In this document: positions 16,499-25,348 of the stretch, piece by piece
Position numbering within the stretch: the first letter of the stretch is position 1
Layout of the letters: each line of letters begins with the position of its first letter
Assembly: GCA_963810755.1 (NCBI GenBank)
Contig: CAWEOP010000006.1
Location: 529,013 to 593,012, forward strand
DNA length: 64,000 nucleotides
Direction: 5' to 3'
DNA from: FEN-1219 sp963810755
GTDB lineage: Bacteria; Pseudomonadota; Gammaproteobacteria; Steroidobacterales; Rariloculaceae
Position numbers and translations under genes: made by a program
Notes under the pieces: model-generated
What the model was told of the DNA's origin: nothing
The model's input: only the letters and a program-made list of their open reading frames with translations
The model's database searches: none

Positions 16499-18203
16499 CT
16501 AAGCGACTTCACGCGCCTGCCCCTCGACGGCTCGCTGATACGGCTTGGGATCCGGCGGCGTGAGCGGCGCGTTGATGAAGCGCTCGTTCACCGCGGCGTC
16601 CACGCCTTCGAGATACAGATCCCGCGCGATCGCCGTCACGAGCCGCGGGTGATCGACCATGCTCGGCACGTCCCCCACCGGTATGCCGAAGCTCAGCGCC
16701 GCGGCGAGATTGAAGCAGTGGATGTTGCGCAGGTACTCCGCGCCCGCCTCCGCGCGCGGCAGGAACTCGAAGCCCGCGCCGAGATACGGGTGATAGCTGC
16801 CGGCCGTGCTCTCGTCGCCGGGCGCGGGTTTGAAGCGGTCGCGCCAGAGCGCGACGTGCTCGTGGATCCGGGCGAGCTCGGGCTGGGACGCGAGATCGAT
16901 CCGATAGCCGGTGCCGGCGATCAGGTGATCGAAGCGCAGCGTCTTGCGGCCGGCCTTCGCGGTCACTTTGCCGTTGCCGGCGAGCTTGACGTCGGACAGC
17001 GAGGTGTTCAGGTGGATGTGGAAACCCTTGAACGCCACGGCGCGCTCGAGCGAGTCGAGCGGCACGGACGCCACGCGGCGATCGCCGAGCAGGAAGTTTC
17101 GCCAGCGCACGACGTCCGGCAGGTTGTAGGTGAGCTCGAGCACGTTCGGATAGCCGCGGTCGACCGGCGGAGGCGCCGCCGGCGGCGGCGATGCCGGTGC
17201 CCCTGACGTTGACGCCGGTGGCTGCGCGGCGTGCCGCCGGCGCTTGGTAGTCGATGTACGAGCGGCGGCTGAACAGATGCACCTCGGACGCGCCGCTCTC
17301 GAGCGCGACCGCCGCCGCATCGAACGCCGACGAGCCGGCGCCGATGACGCCGACGACCTTGCCGCCGAGCGTCTCGACCGGAATGCGGCCGGTCGTATGC
17401 GTCCAAACGGCGGGCGGCAGCGCGCGCACGAAATCCGGCACGTTGGGCCCGCCCGCGCCGGCGTAGCCGTTCGCGAGCACGAGCTTGCGCGTGGTCTCGA
17501 CGCGCCGCGCGCCGTCGGACTCGAGATGCAGGCGCAGCACGTCGCCTTGCGGCTCGATCTCGACGAGGCGCGTGCGGTAGCGCACCTTCGTGTCCGTGGC
17601 TTGCTGGAACCAGGCCAGGTAGTCGGCCCACGCGAGACGCGGAATTCGATCCAACCCGTCGAACGCCTGCGCGGCCGTTCAACGTCTCGTACCAGGCGCG
17701 GAAGCTCAGCGCGAGGTTGCCCGCCTCCGGGCCGGGCATCAGCGTCTTCGGCGTGCGCAGCTGGTGCATGCGCGCGATGCTGCGCCAGATGCCGGCCTGA
17801 CCCGCGCTCGGCCTGATCGATGACGTCGACGCGGCCGACGCCCTTGCGCTTGAGGGCGTACGCGATCGCCACGCCGCTCTGACCGCCGCCGACGATGACG
17901 ACGTTGTGGTCGACGCCCGCGCGCGCGCTGCACCCAATCGGCCGGGTCGCGACCGGCCCAACGCAGCGCGCGGCCCGTCTGCGCGGCGAGCTCACCACCC
18001 GCGTCCGCGCGTGCCGGCGTCGCGGCCGGCCCGCCGCTTGGAGCGGCGACCTGCGCGAGCGCGGCCGGAGCGCTCAAACCGCCGACGGCGAGCAGCGCCG
18101 CCCCGCGGAAGAGACTCCGCCGGTCGATTCGACCGGGCGCCTCGCCCTGCGGCGTGGACGTTTCTGGGTCTGAGTGAGTTGGCGGCTGGCGTTCGTCGGT
18201 CAT
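16499..18203 (-). CDS. Tat-exported FAD-dependent oxidoreductase / monooxygenase-like (frameshifted)
   Basis: About 567 codons over several frames (breaks near 17930, 17815, 17670 and 17200). The N-terminus carries a twin-arginine signal (IDRRSLFRGAALLAVGG). The FAD Rossmann motif VIVGGGQSGVAIAYALKRKG lies near residue 85. A second Rossmann motif KVVGVIGAGSSAFDAAAVAL, for NAD(P)H, lies near residue 250. Later come FDHLIAGTGYRIDLASQPEL and the end IARDLYLEGVDAAVNERFI. The two-Rossmann order fits flavin-containing/Baeyer-Villiger-like or N-hydroxylating monooxygenases. An exported version implies folding with FAD before transport. The ATG at 18203 has GAGGGG upstream. Substrate unknown. Confidence 0.78.
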
Positions 18204-18401
18204 GTGGCGGTTCCCCTCGATCTCGTTTTTTCTCACGCAACTACGGGAGAGCTGGTCGGCGCACACTACCGAATGCACGCGCGCATGAACAAGTATTTCG
18301 GCTCGGCGTACAGCGCGGTCGTGCGGAGTTCGGCATGCGGCTGCGGAGCTAGCCGCGGTCGCGACGATCGCGGGACGGCGCGCGGGCCGTGCTTGCTCGC
18401 G

Positions 18402-19253
18402 CTACTGCGGGTTGCGCGGGGGCCCGCCGCCCCGGAAATTCGCCTGCAGCAGATGCGTGAGCGTGTGCACGTAGCGCAGCTTGCCGTTCTCGACCCGGAA
18501 GAGGTGGGTGTCGGGCGAACCGCTGCCGCCGGTGGGGCTTCCGGCCCCGAAGGTGCAGAACGCCACGGCCGAGCCGATCACCTCGTCCACGACGAAGCGG
18601 CGGTTCGCGATGTTCACGCCGCTCGGCACGCCGACCTCGCAGCTGTCGGCGGGGGATCCCTTGCCCGTGTACGCACCGCCTTCGATGCGGACGCACGGAA
18701 ATCCCCAGGGCACCTGGTCGATTTTCCCTTCGAGAAACGCATCGAGATAAGCATTCGCGGCCCCGACCAGCGTGTCGCGCGTGTCGCGCTCGTCGGCCGG
18801 AATGGGATCCCACTTTTCCGCCGACGAATACTTCAAGTAGGCATCGGCGTTGAAGAGCCAATAGCCCGTCGTGGTCCAGAGGATCTCGATCTCGGCGATC
18901 TTGTCGTGGTTCACGCGCATGCGCGTGCCGAGCACGTACGGATTGCTCTTGTCCGTGACGATCACCTCGGTGAACGTCTGACACGTGGCCGTATCGAGCA
19001 GACTGCGGTGATGATCGATCACCAGCGCCTTCTTGAGCATGCCGGCGTTGATGTCGGCGGGCGCCGCGTTCTCGGCGTAACCGACACCCGTCGCGAGCGG
19101 AAGGCCGGAGGTATCGCCTTTGGTCTGCGCGGCGATGTAGAGGTCGACCGCGCGCTGCAGCCCTCCGCGGGCGCAGGAAATCTGCGCGAAGCCGACCGTC
19201 GGCGCTAGCAGCGCGCCCGCAAGCACGATCCAGCCGAACGTAGTACGTCTCAT
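18402..19253 (-). CDS. Secreted DUF8021-like protein
   Basis: A 283-residue intact exported protein; signal peptide to GFAQ (residue 24). The mature protein reads RGGLQRAVDLYIAAQTKGD, then VGYAENAAPADINAG, VIDHHRSLLDTATCQTF, LGTRMRVNHDKIAEIEI, ending DTHLFRVENGKLRYVHTLT. This pattern of two NTF2-like halves matches the family known as DUF8021. Function unknown. The ATG at 19253 has GGAGGGG upstream; the longer open frame to 19607 overlaps the VapBC promoter and is not used. A -10 TATACT (19315-19310) fits this gene. Confidence 0.75.
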   Translation of the reverse strand: MRRTTFGWIVLAGALLAPTVGFAQISCARGGLQRAVDLYIAAQTKGDTSGLPLATGVGYAENAAPADINAGMLKKALVIDHHRSLLDTATCQTFTEVIVTDKSNPYVLGTRMRVNHDKIAEIEILWTTTGYWLFNADAYLKYSSAEKWDPIPADERDTRDTLVGAANAYLDAFLEGKIDQVPWGFPCVRIEGGAYTGKGSPADSCEVGVPSGVNIANRRFVVDEVIGSAVAFCTFGAGSPTGGSGSPDTHLFRVENGKLRYVHTLTHLLQANFRGGGPPRNPQ

Positions 19254-19309
19254 CGAACCCCTCCACTCGTTGTGCTGAAAACCACTCGCCCGCCAACACT
19301 CGAGCGGTG

Positions 19310-19381
19310 AGTATAGGTAGTCGAACCGCCGTTTCGCATGCTTGCGGCGTCTGCATGCACCGCCTATAGTCTCTGCATGCA
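19310..19381. promoter_or_regulatory. Divergent promoters with toxin-antitoxin operator
   Basis: Minus strand: TATACT (19315-19310) for the DUF8021-like gene. Plus strand: TTGCGG (19342-19347), 17-bp spacer, TATAGT (19365-19370), only 6 bp before the antitoxin ATG at 19377, so the vapB mRNA is probably leaderless. GCATGC occurs at 19336-19341, 19353-19358 and 19375-19380; the last two lie in TGCATGCA palindromes 22 bp (two helix turns) apart, suitable for a ribbon-helix-helix autorepressor. Confidence 0.6.
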
Positions 19382-19619
19382 GTACACCATACGTCGCATC
19401 CCGCGAGCCGTCGACGACGCGATTCGCGAGCGTGCCCGCGCCACGGGAAAAAGCCTCAACGAAGCGGTCGTGGACACGTTGGCCCAAGGCGCAGGGGTCC
19501 AGGGTATCCCGCACAAGCGGCGCGACCTCGGCGACATCGCTGGCACCTGGAAAGCCGATAAAACCGTCGACGCCGCACTGGCCGAGCAGGACCGCGTCGA
19601 CGCACACCTCTGGAAATGA
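19377..19619 (+). CDS. vapB: VapB-type antitoxin (ribbon-helix-helix)
   Basis: An 80-residue antitoxin. The N-terminus is a ribbon-helix-helix DNA-binding domain (MQYTIRRIPRAVDDAIRERA, then RATGKSLNEAVVDTLAQ), as in FitA/VapB-type antitoxins. The C-terminal part (DLGDIAGTWKADKTVDAALA) should wrap the toxin active site. It neutralises the PIN toxin encoded immediately downstream and probably represses its own operon through the TGCATGCA palindromes. The start at 19377 is chosen from the domain boundary; the stop overlaps the toxin ATG (ATGA). Confidence 0.88.
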   Translation: MQYTIRRIPRAVDDAIRERARATGKSLNEAVVDTLAQGAGVQGIPHKRRDLGDIAGTWKADKTVDAALAEQDRVDAHLWK

Positions 19620-19999
19620 GGATCGCGATCGACACGAATCGTTACGTCGACCTCTGTAAAGGCGTCGCCGAAACGGTGGAGATCCTCGAGACGGCGACGG
19701 AGCTCATCGTGCCGTTCGTCGTGCTCGGCGAGCTGCGGGCGGGGTTCCTGCTCGGCCGCCGGCAGGTCGAGAACGAGCGCTCCCTGAATCGGCTCCTGCT
19801 CAAGGACGGCGTGGAAGTGATCTACGCCGACGACCAGACGACGCACCACTACGCGTCGGTGTTCCGCCAACTGCGCAAGCAAGGTACGCCGATTCCCACG
19901 AACGACATGTGGTTAGCGGCGCTCGTGTTGCAGCACAACCTCGCATTGCACGCGCGCGACAAGCACTTCGACCATCTTCCCCAGCTCGTTCGCGTCTAA
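19616..19999 (+). CDS. vapC: VapC-type PIN-domain ribonuclease toxin
   Basis: A 127-residue PIN-domain protein. All acidic residues of the metal site are present: Asp6 in IAIDTNRYVDL, Glu39 in VVLGELRAGF, Asp97 in PIPTNDMWLAA and Asp115 in ALHARDKHFDHLP. It is predicted to be a Mg-dependent endoribonuclease that blocks translation when freed from VapB. Its ATG overlaps the antitoxin stop by 4 bp, the usual coupled order. The gene is full length and apparently functional. Confidence 0.92.
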   Translation: MRIAIDTNRYVDLCKGVAETVEILETATELIVPFVVLGELRAGFLLGRRQVENERSLNRLLLKDGVEVIYADDQTTHHYASVFRQLRKQGTPIPTNDMWLAALVLQHNLALHARDKHFDHLPQLVRV

Positions 20000-20025
20000 C
20001 GACCCATTCGCGCACGCTCTCCGCA

Positions 20026-20877
20026 TCAGAGGTGCGTCGTCCGCGCCGCGATCTTCTTCAGCGCCTCGGCGAACAGCCACAGGAACACGAGCGGCAGGAT
20101 GATCGCCTGCAGCGCGAAGATCACGATCAGGTCGACGAGGTGGCGGACGGCGCCCGAAACGCTGTCGCGCAGCGTCGCCATTCGGTCGCGCACGTCGAGC
20201 GCCTGCAGGGAATCGTCGACGAGGTTCCCGAGGCGCTCGGTCAGCGATGGCGCCGCGGCGGGCGGCTCGGCGGGCTCTTCGGTCAGCTCCTCGATCTTCC
20301 GCCCGGTGGCCGTCAGCGCGTCGTTCGCAGCCTGCTCCTGCGCGGCGAGGAACGTGTCGAACACGAGCGTCGAGCCGAGCACGAACACCGGCACGGCGAA
20401 GCGCACGAACACGAGGATCGCGAGCAACCGAACGGCCGTGCGCGTGCCGATCCAACCAAACCAAGCCGGCTTCCAAACCACCACGAGCGCAAGCGCGGCC
20501 GCGATCACGAGCGCGAGGTTCGTCGCCCACCATTCCGACATCTCGAGCAGCACGCCTTGCAGCGCGAGCGAGCTCGTCGCGACGAGCATCGCGGCCGAAA
20601 AGCGCTCGACGAGATCGTTGATCGGATCGAGCGCCTGACCCAGCGCGAAGTTCACGCCGACGCCGCCGGGCTCGACGGCCACCTCGGTTCCTTGCGCGAC
20701 GGAAATCGCGCCGTCGAGCGTGCGCGCGATCGCGAACGTCACGAGCGACCGTGTGAGCGCGGCTTCAGCGTAGCGGCGGCTCGGCTCGTCGAGTAGCCCC
20801 GCGAGCGCAGCGATCACCGGGATCACGGCGAAGATCGCGATGATGATTCGTCGGCGGCGGCTCGATGCTTCGGTCAT
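20026..20877 (-). CDS. Inner-membrane protein of unknown function
   Basis: A 283-residue intact protein with about five hydrophobic segments: RIIIAIFAVIPVIAALAGLL near the N-terminus, LALVIAAALALVVVW, LLAILVFVRFAVPVFVLGS in the middle, and LVDLIVIFALQAIILPLVFL at the end. Between them are an amphipathic region (residues 30-90) and a charged Pro-rich loop (KIEELTEEPAEPP, then LTERLGNLVDDSLQALDVRD). I do not recognise a named family. It is convergent with vapC and 39 bp downstream of the repeat-protein gene on the same strand, so the two may form an operon. Confidence 0.75.
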   Translation of the reverse strand: MTEASSRRRRIIIAIFAVIPVIAALAGLLDEPSRRYAEAALTRSLVTFAIARTLDGAISVAQGTEVAVEPGGVGVNFALGQALDPINDLVERFSAAMLVATSSLALQGVLLEMSEWWATNLALVIAAALALVVVWKPAWFGWIGTRTAVRLLAILVFVRFAVPVFVLGSTLVFDTFLAAQEQAANDALTATGRKIEELTEEPAEPPAAAPSLTERLGNLVDDSLQALDVRDRMATLRDSVSGAVRHLVDLIVIFALQAIILPLVFLWLFAEALKKIAARTTHL

Positions 20878-20916
20878 GTGTATTCGGCGGAGGTCGCTCG
20901 CGCGGCGAACCCGCGA

Positions 20917-22511
20917 TCACTGTCCAATCGGCGGCTCGCAGGGAGGCGGCATCGCGACCGGCGGGCCCAGGCGCGTGGTGCGGCAGACGCCGGGCGCGAT
21001 CTCCTGCTCGACGATGCGTTCGAGCGCTGCGACCTTCTCCGCAGGGATCGCGCGCGCCAGGTCCGCGAGATGCGCACGGAGCATCGCCTCCTTCTGCGCA
21101 TCGATCTGCGCGATGAAGCCCTCGTCCGTCAGCACCTCCTGCAGCGTCTTGCCGTCGGGCACCTTACTCCCATCGATCACGAGCGGCGGCGTCGGATCGC
21201 GGCTCGGGGGCTGCGGGCTGCCGTCGGGCCGCGACGGCCCGAACCGCTCGCCGATCTGGCGGCGCGCATCCGCCTCGATGCGCTCGAGCTGCCGCAGGTA
21301 TTCCTTTCCGGCCGCCCGGACCTGCGCCGCTTCCGCCGGCGTGAGGCCAGCCCTGCTCGAGCACGTATTCGAAGTGGGCCCTCTCCTCGCGGCGTTCTGA
21401 TTCCGCGAAGCTCCGATAGATCATCTGCCATACGGACGAGAGCGGCTCCGGCTCGGACTGCGGCGTCGGGCCGACGGGCAGCGGCGGCGTCGGCCGCACG
21501 ACGAACGCGGGCGGCACCGGCGTCCTCTCCTCCACGACTCGAAACAGGCCCGCGTCCGCGCGGCCGCTGCGCCACGGGCACTCCTCGAGGTCGTAGCGCG
21601 CATCGCCGACCGCGACGCGGCAACCAGACGTCGCCGAGGTCCACCACGACCACGAAACGCTGTCCCGGCGCGAGGGCCACGCTGCGTGCGAACGTTTTCG
21701 GGTCGGGCATCGACGCACGGTGGTAAAGGAGATGTCCCGGCCCGGGCGTCCCGGCCCCTGCTCCTTGCGCGGGCTCGATCCACGCGTTGCCGGCGACCTC
21801 GATCGTGCGCCCGAAAGGCGCTTGCGCCAGCGGATTCCTCTCGACCGGAATCGCGGACATCGGCGGCATGTCGTTGCGGGTGCGCGCGAGGTCTGTGTCG
21901 GGGCGCCGCTTCGCGGCCTCCTCCTCGGCGAATGTGTCCATGCCGAGCTCTCGCATGAGCGAGAGCTTGAGCTGCATCGTCGGCGAGCGGTAGCTCCAAT
22001 CTCCGGCAAAGCGGTTCAGCACGTCGAGCGCGTCGCGCGTTCGACCCTGCCGCTGAAGCATCGACGCGTAGCTCATGTACGCCGTGTAGGCGTTCTCAGG
22101 ATCGTCTCTCGACTGCAGCGCCGCGAGGTACTGATTCTCCGCACCGAGCAGATCGCCGAAGCGCTCGAGCGTCTGCGCGTACATCCAGTGCGCGAAATAG
22201 ATTTCGCGCTCGTCGGCGCACTCGCGAAAGCAGCGCCGGAATGCCGCGTCGACCGGCAGCCGGTCGCCCGCGATGGAGCATGCGTATTGCGCGAGGTCGG
22301 CGAGGGCCGTCCATGTACCGGGCTTCCCCGCTTCGATGCTGCGATCTGCCGCGGCGATCTTATCCGCGAGCCGCGAGTCGGCTTGCGAAGCCCTCGGCGG
22401 CGCGACGCAGGCGGGTCCCCGCGGCACCGAGAACGGTTGCGCGGCGGCCCCGAACGGAACGCCCGCGGCCACAGCCAGCACCGCGCACGAGAGCAGAAAC
22501 AGGTTGCCCAT
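20917..22511 (-). CDS. Secreted TPR-like repeat protein (frameshifted)
   Basis: A gene of about 531 codons; frame breaks near 21615 and 21355. Signal peptide LFLLSCAVLAVAAGVPFGAA, then helical repeats (residues 90-180) that read as tetratricopeptide units: YFAHWMYAQTLERFGDLLGA, ENQYLAALQSRDDPENAY and RQGRTRDALDVLNRFAG. A beta-rich middle (EVAGNAWIEPAQ, SVALAPGQRFVVVVDLGD) follows. The C-terminus is charged and helical (AHLADLARAIPAEKVAALER). The ATG at 22511 is chosen over a GTG three codons earlier because GGGGA lies at the right distance. Probably a periplasmic scaffold; I recognise no specific family. Confidence 0.7.
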
Positions 22512-22631
22512 GCTCCCCACCTCGCCTTGCGAAACCGCTGCGCCCCGAGAATCACCGCTCGGCGAGGCGCATCGCCGCGGGTCGCGCGCCCCTACGCGGG
22601 ATCTAGCCGCGGGAAACGCGCGAGTCCAGAC

Positions 22632-23696
22632 TCATTTTTTCCCCTTCTTCTCGATCTCGGTCGCGAGCTCGATGAACACCTTCGCAGACTTCGCGTTGTC
22701 GAGCTGCGCCATCGAGAAATGACCACCGCCCTTCAAGCCGCGGTCGGGGAGATAGACGGAGCTCACGTCGACGCCGGCCTGCTGCCACACCGACACCTGG
22801 CACTTGAGCGCGTCCACGCTGCTCATGCCCTTCTCCGAGTTCACGAGGATGATCGGCACCTTCGCGTAGTTCACGAGCTTGCTTGGGCGTTCGCCCTGCA
22901 TCATGCAGCCGTTGCGATCGACCGCCGCGAAGCCCTGCGGCAACGCGGGCTCGGTCTTCCACGTGGTGATCAACGGCGGCGAGTTGTTGAACCCCGCGGC
23001 GACGGGATTCGCGCCCGCGGCCTCGAACGCGACGATGCCGACCACGTTCTTCGCATTGAGATCCGGCACGCGGAACGTGCTGCCGCCGCCCGCCGAGTGC
23101 GCGAGCAGCACCGCGGGGCCGATCTGATCGAGCAGCGCCGAGATCTTTTGCGCCGCGAGCACGTCGCCGCAGTACGGCGCGGTGGTCGAGCTCGCGGTCC
23201 AGCTAACGACGGCGGGGTTGGTTGGCGTGGGCTCGCCGCCGGGCCAAACCGTTTTGTCTGACGTCGAGAGCCGCGAGATGATCGTGCTGTTCGCGACGCC
23301 GACCTTGCCGTCGCGGCAGCTCGGGTTGCTCTGCGAGCGGCCGTGGCCCGGGCGATCCACGACGTACACGTCCCAGCCGTCGGCAACGAAGTAGTCAGCC
23401 CAGCCGTCGCGGCCGTCCGGCGTATCGAGCCAATCGGTGCCCTGGCCGCCGCCGCCGTGAATCATGACGAGCGGATACGGGTGGCGCTTGTTCGCGGGCA
23501 GCAGGTACTGCACGAACATCGCGTTGCTGACGTTGACCGAGCCGTTGTCGCCGGGCTCGGTGGTGTAGCCGACGTAGCGGCCGCCGACGTCGCGAAGCTC
23601 GAGCTTGCCGGCCTCGCCTCCGGCCAAAGCGGGCAGCGAGAAACCGACGGCCGCAGCCGCGGCCGCCCCGGTGAGCAAATGTGCAAGCTTGTTCAT
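22632..23696 (-). CDS. Secreted alpha/beta hydrolase
   Basis: A 354-residue intact exported hydrolase. The signal peptide ends near LPALAG. Landmarks are VMIHGGGGQGTDWLDTPDGR (oxyanion loop), VYVVDRPGHGRSQSN, the nucleophile elbow LLAHSAGGGS (Ser), and the catalytic histidine in LKGGGHFSMAQLDN. Several cysteines (PSCRDG, APYCGD, NGCMMQ, LKCQVS) suggest disulfides, as expected for a periplasmic enzyme. It resembles exported esterases in aromatic- and ester-degrading proteobacteria, but the substrate cannot be read. The ATG at 23696 has GAGGGG upstream. Confidence 0.85.
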   Translation of the reverse strand: MNKLAHLLTGAAAAAAVGFSLPALAGGEAGKLELRDVGGRYVGYTTEPGDNGSVNVSNAMFVQYLLPANKRHPYPLVMIHGGGGQGTDWLDTPDGRDGWADYFVADGWDVYVVDRPGHGRSQSNPSCRDGKVGVANSTIISRLSTSDKTVWPGGEPTPTNPAVVSWTASSTTAPYCGDVLAAQKISALLDQIGPAVLLAHSAGGGSTFRVPDLNAKNVVGIVAFEAAGANPVAAGFNNSPPLITTWKTEPALPQGFAAVDRNGCMMQGERPSKLVNYAKVPIILVNSEKGMSSVDALKCQVSVWQQAGVDVSSVYLPDRGLKGGGHFSMAQLDNAKSAKVFIELATEIEKKGKK

Positions 23697-23823
23697 TGGC
23701 AAAGTCCCCTCGTTATTGTCGAATTGCCGGCCGACGGTCGGCCGGGCGCAAAGAGGAGACGATTCTATCGCAGAGGTGTCGCGTGATGCTGCAGAGTGCG
23801 GGCAGCGGCGCGGGCTCTAGCGC

Positions 23824-24177
23824 TCAGCGCATATGCGTGGTGAAGAAATAGGCGAAACCTAGCAGCACGGCCATCTGGCCCAGCATGGCCGTGTACATCT
23901 GCCGCAGGATGTTGCTCGTGCACTCGTGAATCTTGACTTCGAGCCTCGCTTCGAGCGCCACCATGTCGCCCTTGAGCTCGACTCGGAGTGCGGAGATCTC
24001 GCCGCGGAGCTCGGCCATCTCCCCACGCAGATCCTGGCGCAGCAACACGAGATCGTGCTTGGTCGCGAGCGTGTCTCTCGCGCCTGCGATCTCGATCTCG
24101 ATCGCGCGGACGATTGCGCGCGCCTGCGCCGGCACGACGTCCGCTTTCTCCAGCAGCTCGAGAGATTCGGCCTGCAT
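23824..24177 (-). CDS. Small coiled-coil membrane protein, copy 3 of 3
   Basis: A 117-residue paralogue of the proteins at 11272 and 15962. The N-terminus MQAESLELLEKADVVPAQAR with AIEIEIAGARDTLATKHDL and the C-terminal membrane helix LGQMAVLLGFAYFFTTH are conserved. The centre is a different coiled coil (LRGEMAELRGEISALRVEL, LEARLEVKIHECTSNI) that includes a cysteine missing from the other copies. It is the most diverged copy. The start at 24177 is the only ATG in the conserved position; no Shine-Dalgarno is present. Confidence 0.78.
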   Translation of the reverse strand: MQAESLELLEKADVVPAQARAIVRAIEIEIAGARDTLATKHDLVLLRQDLRGEMAELRGEISALRVELKGDMVALEARLEVKIHECTSNILRQMYTAMLGQMAVLLGFAYFFTTHMR

Positions 24178-24184
24178 CGACACG

Positions 24185-24215
24185 ATGATAAGGGCTCGCT
24201 CAAGTCGGTTGTCAA
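24185..24215 (-). promoter_or_regulatory. Promoter of coiled-coil gene copy 3, probably leaderless
   Basis: TTGACA (24215-24210), 19-bp spacer, TATCAT (24190-24185), then 7 bp to the ATG at 24177. The hexamers and geometry are identical to copies 1 and 2. Confidence 0.6.
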
Positions 24216-24349
24216 CGAGGGAACGCTCGCGGACGCGCATCCTGACTCGCGCGGCGTCGCGAAGCCACGCGCGAAAGGCAGCGGAACGTTGAGTAAGGGC
24301 GCCGGGCGCGGGCTCTAGGACGGCTCGGTAGGCGCCAGTACGACTACGG

Positions 24350-25312
24350 CTAGTCCGGCACGTACGCGATCTGCATGCTGCGATACGCGCCGTCGAGGAA
24401 GGTGGACGCGTCGCCGAGCTCGGACTCGTACTGTTTGAGCGGGTTGCGGACCACGACGTCTTCCGCGCCGAGTCCCATGTTCATGTAGCCGATCATCGTC
24501 TCGAACAACGCGTCGTAGATGTCGCGTTGGTGCGCGATGTCGCGCCCCGTGAGCAAGCGGCCTTCCGCAGGCACGACGCGTGTGTCGGGCTTGACGAGAC
24601 TCGCGAGGCGCTCGAGCGCGCGCACGCGTCCGCCGAACCACGCGCCGTTGCGATAGTCGAGCAGCGGCCACGCTTCAGCGGAGACGACGCCGCCCGCGGC
24701 GAGCACGTTCAGTTGCGGAAAGTGAACGAACAGATCGCCGTCGGTGTGCGCCGCGGGCAGATAGCCGTAGTCGACGCGCCGGCCGCCGACCTCGAGCATG
24801 CCGTCGCCGCGCACGGTCTTGTTCGGTCTCGCGGCCTCGGGCAACGGCTCGCGTCGGCCCTCGAACAGCACGGAGCGCACCGGGTGGCTCAAGAAAACCT
24901 GCGTCTTCTCGTGAGCGAGGATCACGGCGCCCGCGCGGCCGACGATCTCGTTTGCACCGATCTGCTCGGAATGTCCATGGGTGTTGATCAACGTTTGGAT
25001 GCGATCGTTGCCCGTCGCGGCGTACACCGCGCGCAGCAGCTCATCGGCATTCGCCGCGGGCCCGCCATCGACCATCAGCGCGCCATCGTCGCCGTGCAGC
25101 GCGAGCACGTTGACGCCCGCGACTTGGAGCAGCGCGAGCCCGCCGCCGAGGCTCGTCGCAACGACCTCGGCCGCAGCGCTCGGCGAGCGAGCCGCTGCGT
25201 CCTGCGCGCGAGCAGCGAGCAGCGGAAACAGCGCGCTGCCGAGCGACGCGACGCCGGCCCGCAGCACGCGCCGCCGGCTCACCCGAAGGTCGCTCGCAGG
25301 TCTAAACCGCAT
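24350..25312 (-). CDS. Tat-exported metallo-beta-lactamase-fold protein with altered metal motif
   Basis: A 320-residue intact protein. The N-terminus has a twin-arginine signal (SRRRVLRAGVASLGSALFPL). The body follows the MBL fold: VNVLALHGDDGALMVDGGPA, TLINTHGHSEQIGANEIVGR, YLPAAHTDGDLFVHFP and LNVLAAGGVVS. In active family members the second strand carries HxHxDH; here it is HGHSEQ, so the aspartate and last histidine are replaced by Glu and Gln. The later histidine (AAHTDGD) is kept. It may have altered metal binding or a non-hydrolytic role. It lies 36 bp downstream of adenosine kinase. Confidence 0.82.
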   Translation of the reverse strand: MRFRPASDLRVSRRRVLRAGVASLGSALFPLLAARAQDAAARSPSAAAEVVATSLGGGLALLQVAGVNVLALHGDDGALMVDGGPAANADELLRAVYAATGNDRIQTLINTHGHSEQIGANEIVGRAGAVILAHEKTQVFLSHPVRSVLFEGRREPLPEAARPNKTVRGDGMLEVGGRRVDYGYLPAAHTDGDLFVHFPQLNVLAAGGVVSAEAWPLLDYRNGAWFGGRVRALERLASLVKPDTRVVPAEGRLLTGRDIAHQRDIYDALFETMIGYMNMGLGAEDVVVRNPLKQYESELGDASTFLDGAYRSMQIAYVPD

Positions 25313-25348
25313 GAAGGTGCGACTACCGCGCCGCGAGACGCGCCCGCG

